Source: Burkholderiales bacterium
GTDB lineage: Bacteria > Pseudomonadota > Gammaproteobacteria > Burkholderiales > SG8-41
Direction of reading: 5' to 3'
Length of the DNA stretch: 40,762 bases
Assembly (NCBI GenBank): GCA_919902235.1
Contig: CAKKQX010000017.1
Coordinates: forward strand, 1-40,762
Part shown: positions 15,107-22,676 of the stretch, one piece after another
Position numbering within the stretch: position 1 is the stretch's first letter
Layout of the letters: each line of letters begins with the position of its first letter
Notes under the pieces: model-generated
Databases searched by the model: none
What the model saw: the letters and a program-made list of their open reading frames with translations, nothing else
What the model was told of the DNA's origin: nothing
Translations under genes and position numbers: made by a program

Positions 15107-17146
15107 CTACCTTGTGCACCAATACGCAACGACGGCGGTTCCGGTCGGCGTGCTGGTTTTCGTCCAGTTGAGCGTGAAGCCGTCGGCATCCATGGATTGC
15201 ACGGTCGCGGTTTGGTAAGCCGTGGTGCTGGTGCCGACTTTGATGGCGTAGGATGCCGACGCCTGCGTAAGCCCCGCACCCGCGTCGCCGATAGTCAGCG
15301 AAATGTTGGTCGTGACATCGGACGCGCCGAAGCCGCCGACGTTGGACGACACGCCGTCGAAAAACACACAAACCGCAGGGGCAAACCCAACGCCCGTGAC
15401 CGCTTGGGTTCCGCTGGCCGTGGTCAGGTCGCGCGTCGCGAAAGAGATTTTGTTTTTCGTCGCTCCGCCGACGGTGGCGATGATCGCCGCCGCTTGCGTG
15501 GCGGTGAGATCGGCGGGCGCGCCCGTACCCGCTCCGCTGGCCCGGCCCTTGATCGTCGTTTGGGCCATGTCGGACATGGAAATAGTGCCGGTCGCCACAA
15601 TCGGCGACGGCGAAGCGGTGAGGCCGGTGCCGGCGGCGACGCTGGTGACCGTGCCGCTGCCCGCCGCCGTGGTCCACGACGGATTCGCGCCAGCTCCGGC
15701 CGTCGTCAGCACTTGTCCGTTCGTGCCGGGGGCGAGCGCCGTCCAGGTCGAGGCGTCGCGATAGATGACCGCGCCTTGCGTGGTGGTGATCGGAGTGAAG
15801 TACGGGTCGAGGCCGGTGAGCCCCATGAAGAACTCGCCGGTAGCGCCGGGGCCGGTCGAACTGATGGCGGCGGCGCCGTTCCCCAAAAGCACCGATCGAT
15901 CAATGAATGAAGTCTGCCCGGTGCCTCCAAATCGAATTGGAGAGATGCCCAGCGCCCATCGCGTCGCGCCATTGGAGGTATAGCACACACTAGCGAACGC
16001 GGTGCTGATAGTCTGATTCGAGGAACTGCCGTTGATCGTATCGCCGCCAGTGACTGCAATGGCCAAAGGCGCGGAGGTGGTGAGAACTCCAGCGCTATCG
16101 TAAATGCAAACGGACTGCCCAGCATTCACCGAATTTGCCGCTGCCAACGTCCATGTGCGGGTTGGCGTCAAAGCCACGCTCGTAATAACCGTGCGATCCG
16201 TGGGAAGAATTTGGTAATTGACATCGCCCAACGTGGTCATCTGGTCGATATTCAGGCCCGCCGACGAGCGGGCGCCGGCCGCCGTGGTGTTCGCCGTGCC
16301 GCCGCCCGATAGGCCGAGGGTCAGAAAATCCGGGTCAACCGACGCGCCAAGCGACACTAGCGGCTTGCCCGCCGTGCCAGGCCCGGTGCTGCTGATCGCC
16401 GACGCGCCTTGGCCGAGCAACACGGCATGGTTCGTGTTCGCGATCTGTCCGGTGCCGCCGTAGGGAACCGTGAGCGGAGCGGCCACGTCGGCTGTAAACG
16501 CGCACGCGCCCGACGTGCACGGACTGCCGCCGATGGACAGCGTGGCGTTCGTGCTGCTGATCGTGACGCCGGTAAGCGTTCCCTCGGTCGAGGTGATGGT
16601 CGTGCCGGAAATGGCGAGACCGGCTCCAAGAGTGATTTCCTGCGGGGGGCCGCTGCTGGCCGTGCCGCGCCCCAGCAGCCGCGAAGCCGTCACGTCCTGG
16701 ATTTTGGCGTAGGTCACGGCGGCGTCGATGATTCCGGTCGTCGTGATAGCGTCCGTGGCGACCTTGGCCTGCGTCACCGCCGCGGCCTGGATGTTCGTGG
16801 TGCTGACGCTGTTCGCGCCCAGCGGCCCCAGATCGAACGCGCAATTTCCGCTGACGCAGGGCGACCCGCCCACCGAGAGCGTGCCGTCCGTGCTGCTAAT
16901 CGTGACGCCGGTAACGTCCGCGCCGCTCCCGCACACCTGGAAACTCGGATCGCTCGCGCCGCCGTTCGAGGTCAGGCACCAGCCCGCCGTGCCGGGAGCC
17001 GCGCCGCGATAGCCGACGACGCCGGGACCGGGCGAGATTAGGACAGAACGATTGGTGACGACGCCGGGGTTGGTCTGTGCCAGGGCGCCGACGATGCCCG
17101 CGCACAGGATCGCGGTCGCGACGAGAAGGCGTTGCCACGGCTTCAT
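15107..17146 (-). CDS. Large tail fibre protein with signal peptide
   Basis: A 679-residue fibre-like protein. After a Sec-type signal (residues 1-23, cleavage after ALA) come repeated modules: GVTISST...GGSPCxSGxCAF occurs at about 79-104 and 192-217 with cysteine pairs 97/102 and 210/215, and GGTGQ...[16 protein letters not shown] occurs at about 229 and 396. Low-complexity Thr/Ser/Gly-rich sequence and GGTG motifs are typical of trimeric host-binding fibres. Signal peptides are not usual for cytoplasmically assembled fibres. Its start overlaps the end of the HNH gene (ATGA). A fibre remnant follows at its 3' end. Confidence 0.75.
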   Translation of the reverse strand: MKPWQRLLVATAILCAGIVGALAQTNPGVVTNRSVLISPGPGVVGYRGAAPGTAGWCLTSNGGASDPSFQVCGSGADVTGVTISSTDGTLSVGGSPCVSGNCAFDLGPLGANSVSTTNIQAAAVTQAKVATDAITTTGIIDAAVTYAKIQDVTASRLLGRGTASSGPPQEITLGAGLAISGTTITSTEGTLTGVTISSTNATLSIGGSPCTSGACAFTADVAAPLTVPYGGTGQIANTNHAVLLGQGASAISSTGPGTAGKPLVSLGASVDPDFLTLGLSGGGTANTTAAGARSSAGLNIDQMTTLGDVNYQILPTDRTVITSVALTPTRTWTLAAANSVNAGQSVCIYDSAGVLTTSAPLAIAVTGGDTINGSSSNQTISTAFASVCYTSNGATRWALGISPIRFGGTGQTSFIDRSVLLGNGAAAISSTGPGATGEFFMGLTGLDPYFTPITTTQGAVIYRDASTWTALAPGTNGQVLTTAGAGANPSWTTAAGSGTVTSVAAGTGLTASPSPIVATGTISMSDMAQTTIKGRASGAGTGAPADLTATQAAAIIATVGGATKNKISFATRDLTTASGTQAVTGVGFAPAVCVFFDGVSSNVGGFGASDVTTNISLTIGDAGAGLTQASASYAIKVGTSTTAYQTATVQSMDADGFTLNWTKTSTPTGTAVVAYWCTR

Positions 17147-17628
17147 GGAGAAACCTCAACATGCCGCCAAGTGCGTCTGTTCAAAATGCACCACAGCGGC
17201 CCCTGTGTAAGACCAAACATGTAGCGAAGTTCCCTGCCGCCCCACCCTTCTTTTTTCTTGCGGAATATCTCCAAAATATCAGCTTCCGTAACTTTCGCGC
17301 CGACCACCCGGCTCCCCCACCTATGGCGGCGCTTGGCAACTTTATCCGCCACGTTGTCAGCATGCGTTCCGATAAAGAGATGATCCGGGCGCACGCAGGG
17401 AGGATTGTCGCAGCGATGACAGACACAAAGACCATCAGGCACACGCCGCTCGTTTGCCATCTCCCACGCAACCCGGTGGGAAGAAAGCCATCTCTTTTGC
17501 CCGTGTTGGCTTATGGTAAAATTACCCCGGTTCCATTGAGTGCGCGGGCCGCGCCAAATCCAACAGCCATCGGTCTTTTCGACCTTGCTCCAAAATCGTG
17601 CGCGGTCCCTTTCAGTAAGCGCCGTCAT
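17143..17628 (-). CDS. HNH homing endonuclease
   Basis: A 161-residue HNH_3-type nuclease. The fold runs from GCWIWRG (21-27), through SSHRVAWEM (49-57) and the metal-binding cluster [21 protein letters not shown] (68-88), which has the zinc-type cysteines and the H-N-H core. A C-terminal helix-turn-helix module (about 110-155, [19 protein letters not shown]) probably recognises the target DNA. Such free-standing homing endonucleases move between phages. The start at 17628 overlaps the upstream stop by ATGA; an earlier TTG start is less likely. Base composition is lower in GC than the flanking genes, consistent with recent arrival. Confidence 0.88.
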   Translation of the reverse strand: MTALTERDRARFWSKVEKTDGCWIWRGPRTQWNRGNFTISQHGQKRWLSSHRVAWEMANERRVPDGLCVCHRCDNPPCVRPDHLFIGTHADNVADKVAKRRHRWGSRVVGAKVTEADILEIFRKKKEGWGGRELRYMFGLTQGPLWCILNRRTWRHVEVSP

Positions 17629-18059
17629 GTGGTTACCCAACCTGTGCCGTCAGGCCGCGGGCGCAGCGCCAGGGCCGCGCGGTCGCCCGCCACGGCGTAG
17701 CTCGAAAGCCCGTCGATGGTCTCGACTCCGGCCGGGTTGACGGTGATGTTGAAGCTCGACGCCACGCCCTTGCTGTCCTTGAAGATCACCGGGAACATCG
17801 GGCCATAGGCCGCGTACCACGAAGCCGAGGTGGGCAGCGTCGCCGTCGAAGCTCCATTGACCGCGGGCTCGATAAAATAGACGAACACCGGCGCGGCGAC
17901 GGTGAACGCGCCGCTCACGGTGCGGATCGTGCCCTGGAAGATCAGGCTCAGGATGGTGATGAAGAAATCCAGATCGTTGATCTGGTTGATGAGGTTGTTC
18001 AGCGCCGCGCGGTTCTGCGTCAGGTCTTGCGGCCCCGAGATGAGCGGAATGCGCGCCAC
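17625..18059 (-). CDS. Fibre-region virion protein
   Basis: A 144-residue protein without signal peptide. Residues 17-30 ([15 protein letters not shown]) form a short heptad helix also seen in the neighbour at 19718 (LRDLNTLINNIN). It is followed by a beta-rich Ala/Thr/Ser domain (about 45-140). This looks like a trimeric fibre segment or baseplate-like appendage. It lies in a string of small fibre-type genes and overlaps the HNH gene. Confidence 0.55.
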   Translation of the reverse strand: MARIPLISGPQDLTQNRAALNNLINQINDLDFFITILSLIFQGTIRTVSGAFTVAAPVFVYFIEPAVNGASTATLPTSASWYAAYGPMFPVIFKDSKGVASSFNITVNPAGVETIDGLSSYAVAGDRAALALRPRPDGTGWVTT

Positions 18060-18063
18060 GACG

Positions 18064-18492
18064 TTATTTCCAGAACAAATTTATCGTGAATACCGAGGCT
18101 GCGGGGATGACCGTGCTGTTGTCGGCCGCGCCCGAGACGACGCAGTAGGCGATGCCCGTGCTGAACGTCTCGCCCCAACCCAGATAGATGTTCGACACGA
18201 CGCCCGTGGTCAGGCTCGGGATCACGAAGCGCGCCTTGGGCGTGTCCGTGCCGCAGGTCGGGGCCGCCGCCTTATCGTAGAGCTTGAGCCATGCCGGGCT
18301 GGAACTGATGCTCGACAGGGACAGGCCATACACCTGGCCGAAGGTCGCCTTGGCGACGCCCGCGTTGTCGCTGGCCGCCGCGATGAAGCTGGTGGTGGAC
18401 AGGCCGCCGGACGTGGGCGGCGGGTTCTGGGCCGCCAGGGGAAGCGCTACGGCCAGCGCCAGGAACAGGCCCGCGACAAAACGACGCAGCAT
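18064..18492 (-). CDS. Exported phage beta-sandwich protein (AAPTCGTDTP family)
   Basis: A 142-residue protein with a clear signal peptide (MLRRFVAGLFLALAVALPLAAQ). The mature part matches a widespread small phage virion family: LYGLSLSSISSSPAWLKLYDK, AAPTCGTDTPKARFVIP, FSTGIAYCVVSGAADNSTV. In the usual family members, which I know as cytoplasmic virion proteins, the ASAPTxGTDTPV and GxAxxITGGxADxDTT motifs are the same. Here a signal peptide and two cysteines are present. The start 18492 has a GAGGAGGG ribosome binding site, right beside the divergent O-antigen ligase gene. Confidence 0.65.
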   Translation of the reverse strand: MLRRFVAGLFLALAVALPLAAQNPPPTSGGLSTTSFIAAASDNAGVAKATFGQVYGLSLSSISSSPAWLKLYDKAAAPTCGTDTPKARFVIPSLTTGVVSNIYLGWGETFSTGIAYCVVSGAADNSTVIPAASVFTINLFWK

Positions 18493-18512
18493 TATCTCAG
18501 CCCTCCTCGATA

Positions 18513-18542
18513 GCGCGCTCCGGCAGAGCGCGCGCATACTAT
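18513..18542. promoter_or_regulatory. 8-bp inverted repeat and -10 element before O-antigen ligase
   Basis: GCGCGCTC (18513-18520) and GAGCGCGC (18526-18533) form a perfect dyad around CGGCA. A -10-like TACTAT follows at 18537-18542 on the plus strand, without a recognisable -35. The dyad occupies the -35 position, so it is a candidate operator, or activator site, for the ligase gene. On the minus strand it lies just ahead of the GAGGAGGG site of the 18492 gene. Confidence 0.45.
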
Positions 18543-18565
18543 GCCTAGTCGCAAAAGGGGGCAAC

Positions 18566-19873
18566 ATGCCGACATTCGACAAGGGATTGCGCTTCGCCGG
18601 CGCGGCCGCGCTGTTCGCCGCGCTGCTGGTTCCGCTGATCGTCGTGCCTGGGCAGATGTTTCCGTTCATCGCTCCGCGCGCGCAGTTTTTTCGTCTATGC
18701 GTCGATGCGGCGACGGTCTGCCTGGGCCTGCTGATCCTGCGCGGCGTGATGACCTTCCCCCGCTTGGGAGTCATCGGCGTGTGCTTCGGCCTCTACGCCG
18801 CCGCCATGCTGGCGGCCGACCTCATGGCCTGGCGGCCGTCCCTGGCGCTGTTTTCCACCATCGAGCGATTCGACGGCTACATGGCGTTGGTCTGGGCGTT
18901 CGGCTATTTCGCGGCCGCGGCCGCGCTGCTGCGCGGGCTCTGGCGGCACTATCTCGCGGGCATGATGATCGTGGCCTTCCTGGCCCTGGGCGCGGCCGTC
19001 TATCAGCTCGCCGGCTGGTTCGCTACCGGCTTTCCGACGCCGCCCCGCGTGTACGGCTCGATCGGCAACCCGTCCTACCTCGGCACCTATGCCGCCCTGT
19101 GCCTGTTTCTCGCGGCATGGCTCTGGAAGGCGGGCTGGCGGCGCTGGGCTGCCCTCGGGTTCGCCTCAAGCCTGGTGTCATTGGTGCTGTCCCAGACGCG
19201 GGGAGCGGTATTAGGGGCCATCCTGGGCGGTTTGGCGGCTATGTGGCTCTCCGGCCGCTGGCGCGCCAAGCAAATCGCCATTTTCGGCCTGGCGTCCCTG
19301 GTCCTGGCCGGAATGGTGGCCTACGCCCTGCCCGACTGGCCTTCGCTTGCCCGATTCCGCCCCACAATCGCCAACGAGCGATGGGAGGTCTGGGCCGTGG
19401 CGCTCGATGCCTTCACGCGCCATCCCGTGCTGGGATGGGGCCACGAAGGCTTCGCGCAGGCTTTCCTGATGCTGGCGGACAAGGGCGCGCCGCAGGGGAT
19501 GCTACCCTACGACCGCGCGCACAACCTGCTGCTGGACAAAATGGTGGAAGGCGGCTTGCTGGGGGCGGGCGCCTACGTGGCCCTCTTCCTGGCCGCTGCC
19601 TCGGCTGCCCGCAAGCAGCCCATCCTGATCGGGTTCCTGGTCTGCTACGCCGTCTCGAACATGTTCCTGTTCGAGGTTCTGGTCACGCAGGCCGCGTTCC
19701 TGGCGTTCCTGGCGATGCTAGTAGGCGGGGACGTAGCGCAGCGCCCCGGTGTCGTCGCGCACGGTGAACCACTTCACGATGGTCGTGCTCGCTCCCGTCG
19801 GGCCGAGCGAGGTCGTGGTCACGGCCACGGTGCCGTTGGCCGTCCACGCGCCGGTTCCGGCGAACTGGACTAG
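18566..19873 (+). CDS. O-antigen ligase / Wzy-type polymerase family membrane protein
   Basis: A 435-residue polytopic inner-membrane protein with about ten or more hydrophobic segments. QTRGA (210-214), HPVLGWGHEGF (286-296) and RAHNLLLDKMVEGGLLG (317-333) match the Wzy_C/O-antigen ligase family, which links or polymerises surface polysaccharide. AAAAGGGGG precedes the ATG. It is the only plus-strand gene in the late block, so it can be expressed separately. Residues 385-435 are encoded opposite the 19718-20137 gene, and this Arg/Gly-rich tail is not family-like, suggesting that the native 3' end was lost on insertion. The probable role is alteration of host surface sugar (serotype conversion or exclusion of other phages). 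Confidence 0.8.
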   Translation: MPTFDKGLRFAGAAALFAALLVPLIVVPGQMFPFIAPRAQFFRLCVDAATVCLGLLILRGVMTFPRLGVIGVCFGLYAAAMLAADLMAWRPSLALFSTIERFDGYMALVWAFGYFAAAAALLRGLWRHYLAGMMIVAFLALGAAVYQLAGWFATGFPTPPRVYGSIGNPSYLGTYAALCLFLAAWLWKAGWRRWAALGFASSLVSLVLSQTRGAVLGAILGGLAAMWLSGRWRAKQIAIFGLASLVLAGMVAYALPDWPSLARFRPTIANERWEVWAVALDAFTRHPVLGWGHEGFAQAFLMLADKGAPQGMLPYDRAHNLLLDKMVEGGLLGAGAYVALFLAAASAARKQPILIGFLVCYAVSNMFLFEVLVTQAAFLAFLAMLVGGDVAQRPGVVAHGEPLHDGRARSRRAERGRGHGHGAVGRPRAGSGELD

Positions 19874-20137
19874 GCCGGGATTGGACAGGCCGCCGGTGAT
19901 GAGGAAATTGGTGCGCGGCGTGCCGGTGCCCCCAGGAGCCACGGTCGAGTTGATGTTGTTGATGAGCGTGTTCAGATCGCGCAGCGCGGCGGGGAACTGG
20001 ACCGACGTGGTGGCGGTGCCTGGGCCGGTGAACAGCGACAGGCTGCCCGCATAGACGCCGGGGATGACCAGCACCCCGACCATGAGGCCCAGGCCGACCA
20101 CGATGCCCGAGAAGATTTTCCGCAGAAAGTCCTTCAT
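19718..20137 (-). CDS. Exported fibre-like protein
   Basis: A 139-residue protein. The N-terminal 30 residues carry three basic residues and a hydrophobic core (IVVGLGLMVGVLVIPGVYAG) with YAG-type cleavage, so it is a signal peptide or membrane anchor. The mature part has a LRDLNTLINNIN heptad helix and a beta-rich Thr/Gly/Val region with TGAWTANGTVAVTTTSLGP, as in phage tail-fibre tips. GGAGG lies before the ATG at 20137. Its last 156 bases are antisense to the ligase gene. Confidence 0.6.
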   Translation of the reverse strand: MKDFLRKIFSGIVVGLGLMVGVLVIPGVYAGSLSLFTGPGTATTSVQFPAALRDLNTLINNINSTVAPGGTGTPRTNFLITGGLSNPGLVQFAGTGAWTANGTVAVTTTSLGPTGASTTIVKWFTVRDDTGALRYVPAY

Positions 20138-20172
20138 CGTCGCCTCCAGCGATCAAGCCCTAGGGCCGTTGC

Positions 20173-20192
20173 GCGGGGGACAATACCCCCGC
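20173..20192. other. Strong GC hairpin between hydrolase and fibre-like gene
   Basis: GCGGGGG (20173-20179) pairs with CCCCCGC (20186-20192) around ACAATA. Neither strand has a T-run after the stem, so it is not a classical intrinsic terminator. It may protect mRNA ends or pause polymerase in either direction. Confidence 0.45.
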
Positions 20193-20199
20193 TTGTACG

Positions 20200-20820
20200 C
20201 TACCGCAAGGGCCCGAGCATGCTCCGCCAGCCCTCGCCGTCGGGAGACGGCCGCCACAGATCGGCGGCCGCGACCAAACTGCCGTGCGTTTCCTTGGGAT
20301 AGTAGACGTTCTCGGCGCATAGCGGCATCGCCTGGTTGATCTTGCCGCCCAGCGTGTTCAGGCCCAGCTCGCCCAGGCGCTGCCACGGAGTGCCCTTTTC
20401 CTCGTCGGTGTAGATGTGGACCCAGCGCAGCGAGCGATCGCGCAGCGCCCGGTATTCGTCGCCCATGTCCGCGCGCACGGGCGTCGCGACCGTGACGACA
20501 GTATCTATCCGCAGGCCGAAACGCGCGGCATAAGCCGCGACCTGGCCGCCATGGGAATGCGCGATCAGCGAAACCATGCGACCGGGGCATTTGAGAGCCG
20601 CGTACCACGCCAGCGCGCGGCCGGCCGCGTCCCAATGGAAGTTGTTCCTGTCCACGCCATCCAGCGCGGTGCTCCAATAAAACGGGTCGCTGTCGTCGAG
20701 CGGCTGATAGCCGCCCTCCTTGAGCATCCGCCAGAACTCGGAGCCGGGACGCCACCAATCGGCGTTAGCCCCCGTCTCCAGGCCCCATGTGCCCGCTATC
20801 GTTACGACCGGAGCGGCCAT
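20200..20820 (-). CDS. Alpha/beta-hydrolase (lipase/esterase-like)
   Basis: A 206-residue hydrolase. LIAHSHGGQVAAYAA (85-99) is the nucleophile elbow with Ser89, preceded by the TIAGTWGLETG strand-loop (7-17) that forms the oxyanion region. H179 in KETHGSLV is a likely catalytic histidine, and an aspartate in the ADMGDEY or YTDEE region could complete the triad. It sits between the lysis genes and fibre-type genes, so it may help lysis (lipid or envelope ester cleavage) or strip acyl groups from surface polysaccharide. No signal peptide. The start 20820 overlaps the previous stop (TAATG); a longer in-frame start lies within the previous gene and was rejected. Confidence 0.7.
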   Translation of the reverse strand: MAAPVVTIAGTWGLETGANADWWRPGSEFWRMLKEGGYQPLDDSDPFYWSTALDGVDRNNFHWDAAGRALAWYAALKCPGRMVSLIAHSHGGQVAAYAARFGLRIDTVVTVATPVRADMGDEYRALRDRSLRWVHIYTDEEKGTPWQRLGELGLNTLGGKINQAMPLCAENVYYPKETHGSLVAAADLWRPSPDGEGWRSMLGPLR

Positions 20821-21350
20821 TACAGGCCTGGGATGCCCACCGACATCAGCGCGCCGCGCACCCCCACCTTCCCGGCGATGGCGAGGATGGCCTGACGCTC
20901 GTCCATGATCAGCGGCGCACACGCGATGGTCAGTTCGTTATGCGTGTTCTGCGAGTTCGGGCTGTTCAGCAGGTCGCGCTTCTTCTGGAAGGCCGAGAAC
21001 GCGCCGGCCACCTGCCCGACCGTGGCCTGCGGATCGCCCAACCCCTTAACCTTCTCCAGCAGCTTTTCCCAGCACGGGGCCGATACCGTGTCGTTGTGCG
21101 CCCGCGCGTCGGCTAGGGCCACGGTCAGATCGGCCGCCGTGAACGCCAGGAGAAACTTCACCGGATCCACGTCGCCCTCGGCGTCCGTCGCAGCCAGCTT
21201 GGCCTGCTCGCGGTTCGCCTGGATGCCGCCGCACGACGCCATGACGAGGGCCACGACGAACAGCGCGGCGGACAGGAGGAGGCCGCGGCCCACGGCGCGC
21301 GCGTCGCGCATGCCGGCGGCCATTTCTTCCAAGAACGACAGCGACTTCAT
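20820..21350 (-). CDS. Probable lipoprotein of the lysis region
   Basis: A 176-residue protein. After about 20 charged residues there is a hydrophobic helix and VALVMASC (33-40), close to a lipobox with Cys40, then a mainly helical domain. This architecture would place it in the periplasm attached to a membrane by lipid. Being next to holin and endolysin it could act as an outer-membrane spanin-type partner, but it is longer than typical spanin lipoproteins and not proline-rich. It overlaps the holin gene by ATGA. Confidence 0.5.
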   Translation of the reverse strand: MKSLSFLEEMAAGMRDARAVGRGLLLSAALFVVALVMASCGGIQANREQAKLAATDAEGDVDPVKFLLAFTAADLTVALADARAHNDTVSAPCWEKLLEKVKGLGDPQATVGQVAGAFSAFQKKRDLLNSPNSQNTHNELTIACAPLIMDERQAILAIAGKVGVRGALMSVGIPGL

Positions 21351-21703
21351 TTCGTGCCCCCTTGCGGCGCCGGGATTGGCGCGGCGGCTGGCGCGATGTC
21401 CTTGCGGGCGCTCCCGGCCGACGAGCCCAGGTAGTAATTGACCACCTGCGTGAACGAAGCGGTCAGGGTGCCGATGTTGATGAGTAGGATTTTTTCCATC
21501 GTCTCGGACATCTGGATGCCCGGCCGCGCCAGCAACACGAAGATCAGCGCGAAAAACCCCAGCACCACCATGATCGTGACCGCCACCGCGCCGTAGGCCA
21601 TCAGCTTGTTGGCGCGGTCCAGCGAGATTTTGTGGATCAGCGAGCGCGACGGGCCATTGGAGGCGGCTGGCGCGGACGGCGGCGGGACGGCGCTGGCGGT
21701 CAT
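21347..21703 (-). CDS. Holin (two transmembrane segments)
   Basis: A 118-residue protein with two hydrophobic helices at about 36-58 and 71-91, flanked by a Pro/Ala-rich N-terminus and a charged C-terminus. LINIGTLTASFTQVVNYYLGSSAGSARKD matches a familiar phage holin-like family ending in YYLGSSAGS. Holins time lysis by opening the inner membrane to the endolysin, whose gene lies immediately upstream at 21713. The gene order endolysin, holin, lipoprotein, hydrolase forms a compact lysis unit. Confidence 0.75.
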   Translation of the reverse strand: MTASAVPPPSAPAASNGPSRSLIHKISLDRANKLMAYGAVAVTIMVVLGFFALIFVLLARPGIQMSETMEKILLINIGTLTASFTQVVNYYLGSSAGSARKDIAPAAAPIPAPQGGTK

Positions 21704-21712
21704 GGATTTCTC

Positions 21713-22195
21713 CTAAACCATCGGCCTAGGTGTATCACCCGGCCAGTTTCCGGTCAAAAGCATGTCCGCGACCGCCCTCGCGCGCGCTGGCGTCTGCCGC
21801 GCCCACCGGCTCGCCAGTGCCTCGTCGCGCGCGCGGTCCCAATCCCCACGCCGAATCGCGTCCAGCATGAGATTGAAGCCTTCCAGCCTCTGCCGGCCCA
21901 TCTGATAGGCCATGTCCGCCAGAGCCGCCTGGCGCGCGGGCGCGATCGTCTTGAACGCCTCCCGCCCGACCGCCAGGGCTGCATCGTTGGCCGCGCCGGA
22001 CAGCCGGATCGCCAGTAGAATGCCGCACTCGCCCTGCGTCGCCGGATTGACGCTCAAGGCGAAGCCCCAGCCGAAGGTAGGGTTGCCCTTGATCCTGTCA
22101 CCAGGCCCGAGCTTCTCGCCCGTGGCGTCGTCGTAGATGTAGCCGCGAAAGCCCTCGTGAAGCTTTATCAGGTCTTCCAGGCTGCGGATTGCCAT
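21713..22195 (-). CDS. Endolysin, T4-type lysozyme (GH24)
   Basis: A 160-residue muramidase that cleaves the glycan chains of peptidoglycan. HEGFRGYIYDD (13-23) supplies the catalytic Glu14, followed by D22/D23 and PTFGWGFAL (39-47) with Thr40, the Glu-Asp-Thr triad of lambdoid and T4-like lysozymes. The C-terminal LADMAYQMG, LEGFNLMLDAIRRGDWDRA and SRWARQTPARA segments are standard for the family. The insert between D23 and T40 is longer than in the shortest members. No signal-anchor is visible, so export depends on the holin. Confidence 0.9.
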   Translation of the reverse strand: MAIRSLEDLIKLHEGFRGYIYDDATGEKLGPGDRIKGNPTFGWGFALSVNPATQGECGILLAIRLSGAANDAALAVGREAFKTIAPARQAALADMAYQMGRQRLEGFNLMLDAIRRGDWDRARDEALASRWARQTPARARAVADMLLTGNWPGDTPRPMV

Positions 22196-22276
22196 CCCGA
22201 TCCCCCTGTGTTAAAAAGATGCCGTGCGGTCGCTCCGCGTGACCGTGCCTCTGACGATTTCCTCCCTGTTGAACTA

Positions 22277-22303
22277 GCCCCGCTTCGGCGGGGCCTCTTT
22301 TTT
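22277..22303 (+). terminator. Intrinsic terminator for plus-strand transcription
   Basis: GCCCCGC (22277-22283), loop TTCG and GCGGGGC (22288-22294) form a perfect stem followed by CTC and six T (22298-22303). On the plus strand this is a textbook terminator. On the minus strand, the direction of all nearby genes, the stem is followed by TAGTTCAAC and would not terminate. The only plus-strand gene upstream is the O-antigen ligase, whose transcript would end here after crossing the lysis genes. Confidence 0.8.
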
Positions 22304-22671
22304 CAAGTGCCGCTGCCGAAGAACTTCATCAGTTTCTCGACCCACACGATGCCCGAGCCGCCCGCCGTTGGAATGCCGACGCCAAACGCGATGCCCGTGG
22401 CCCTGGCCTTTAGGCGCTCCATGTCCTCGCGGTGCTTCTTCAGGCCGCTCACGTCGTGCTTGACCGCCTCGACATCCTGGACGAAGCCGCGCAGTCCGAG
22501 CAACTCGACGTTCATCACATCGAGCTTCTGCTTGAACGCGCCCCAATCCTTCAGGAACTCGTCGCCCTGCTTCATCCGCATTTCCATGATCGTCTCGATC
22601 TTGGTCAGGCGGTCGCCGAACTGAATTGCCAGATCGGCCGCGCCGTTGCGATGGCGGGGAGGCACGGTCAC
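22303..22671 (-). CDS. Coiled-coil protein with C-terminal membrane segment
   Basis: A 122-residue protein. Residues 15-90 form a long coiled coil (DRLTKIETIMEMRMKQGDEF, then VELLGLRGFVQDVEAVKHDV). Residues 92-115 (TGIAFGVGIPTAGGSGIVWVEKL) are Gly-rich and hydrophobic, probably membrane-inserting. The layout resembles small tail-anchored phage proteins found beside lysis genes, possibly a spanin-like or holin-accessory factor. The stop overlaps the plus-strand terminator T-run. The 107-base gap downstream contains the terminator and no gene. Confidence 0.55.
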   Translation of the reverse strand: MTVPPRHRNGAADLAIQFGDRLTKIETIMEMRMKQGDEFLKDWGAFKQKLDVMNVELLGLRGFVQDVEAVKHDVSGLKKHREDMERLKARATGIAFGVGIPTAGGSGIVWVEKLMKFFGSGT

Positions 22672-22676
22672 ATCAC

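Noticed and set aside
18541-19767. Second long plus-strand frame (408 codons) over the O-antigen ligase
   Set aside because: Arg-rich shadow frame without hydrophobic segments; the other frame has all ligase motifs and a good ribosome binding site.
22210-22260. Imperfect hairpin near CGGTCGCTCCGCGTGACCG
   Set aside because: Only five base pairs and no T-run on the minus strand; not enough to call a terminator for the coiled-coil gene.
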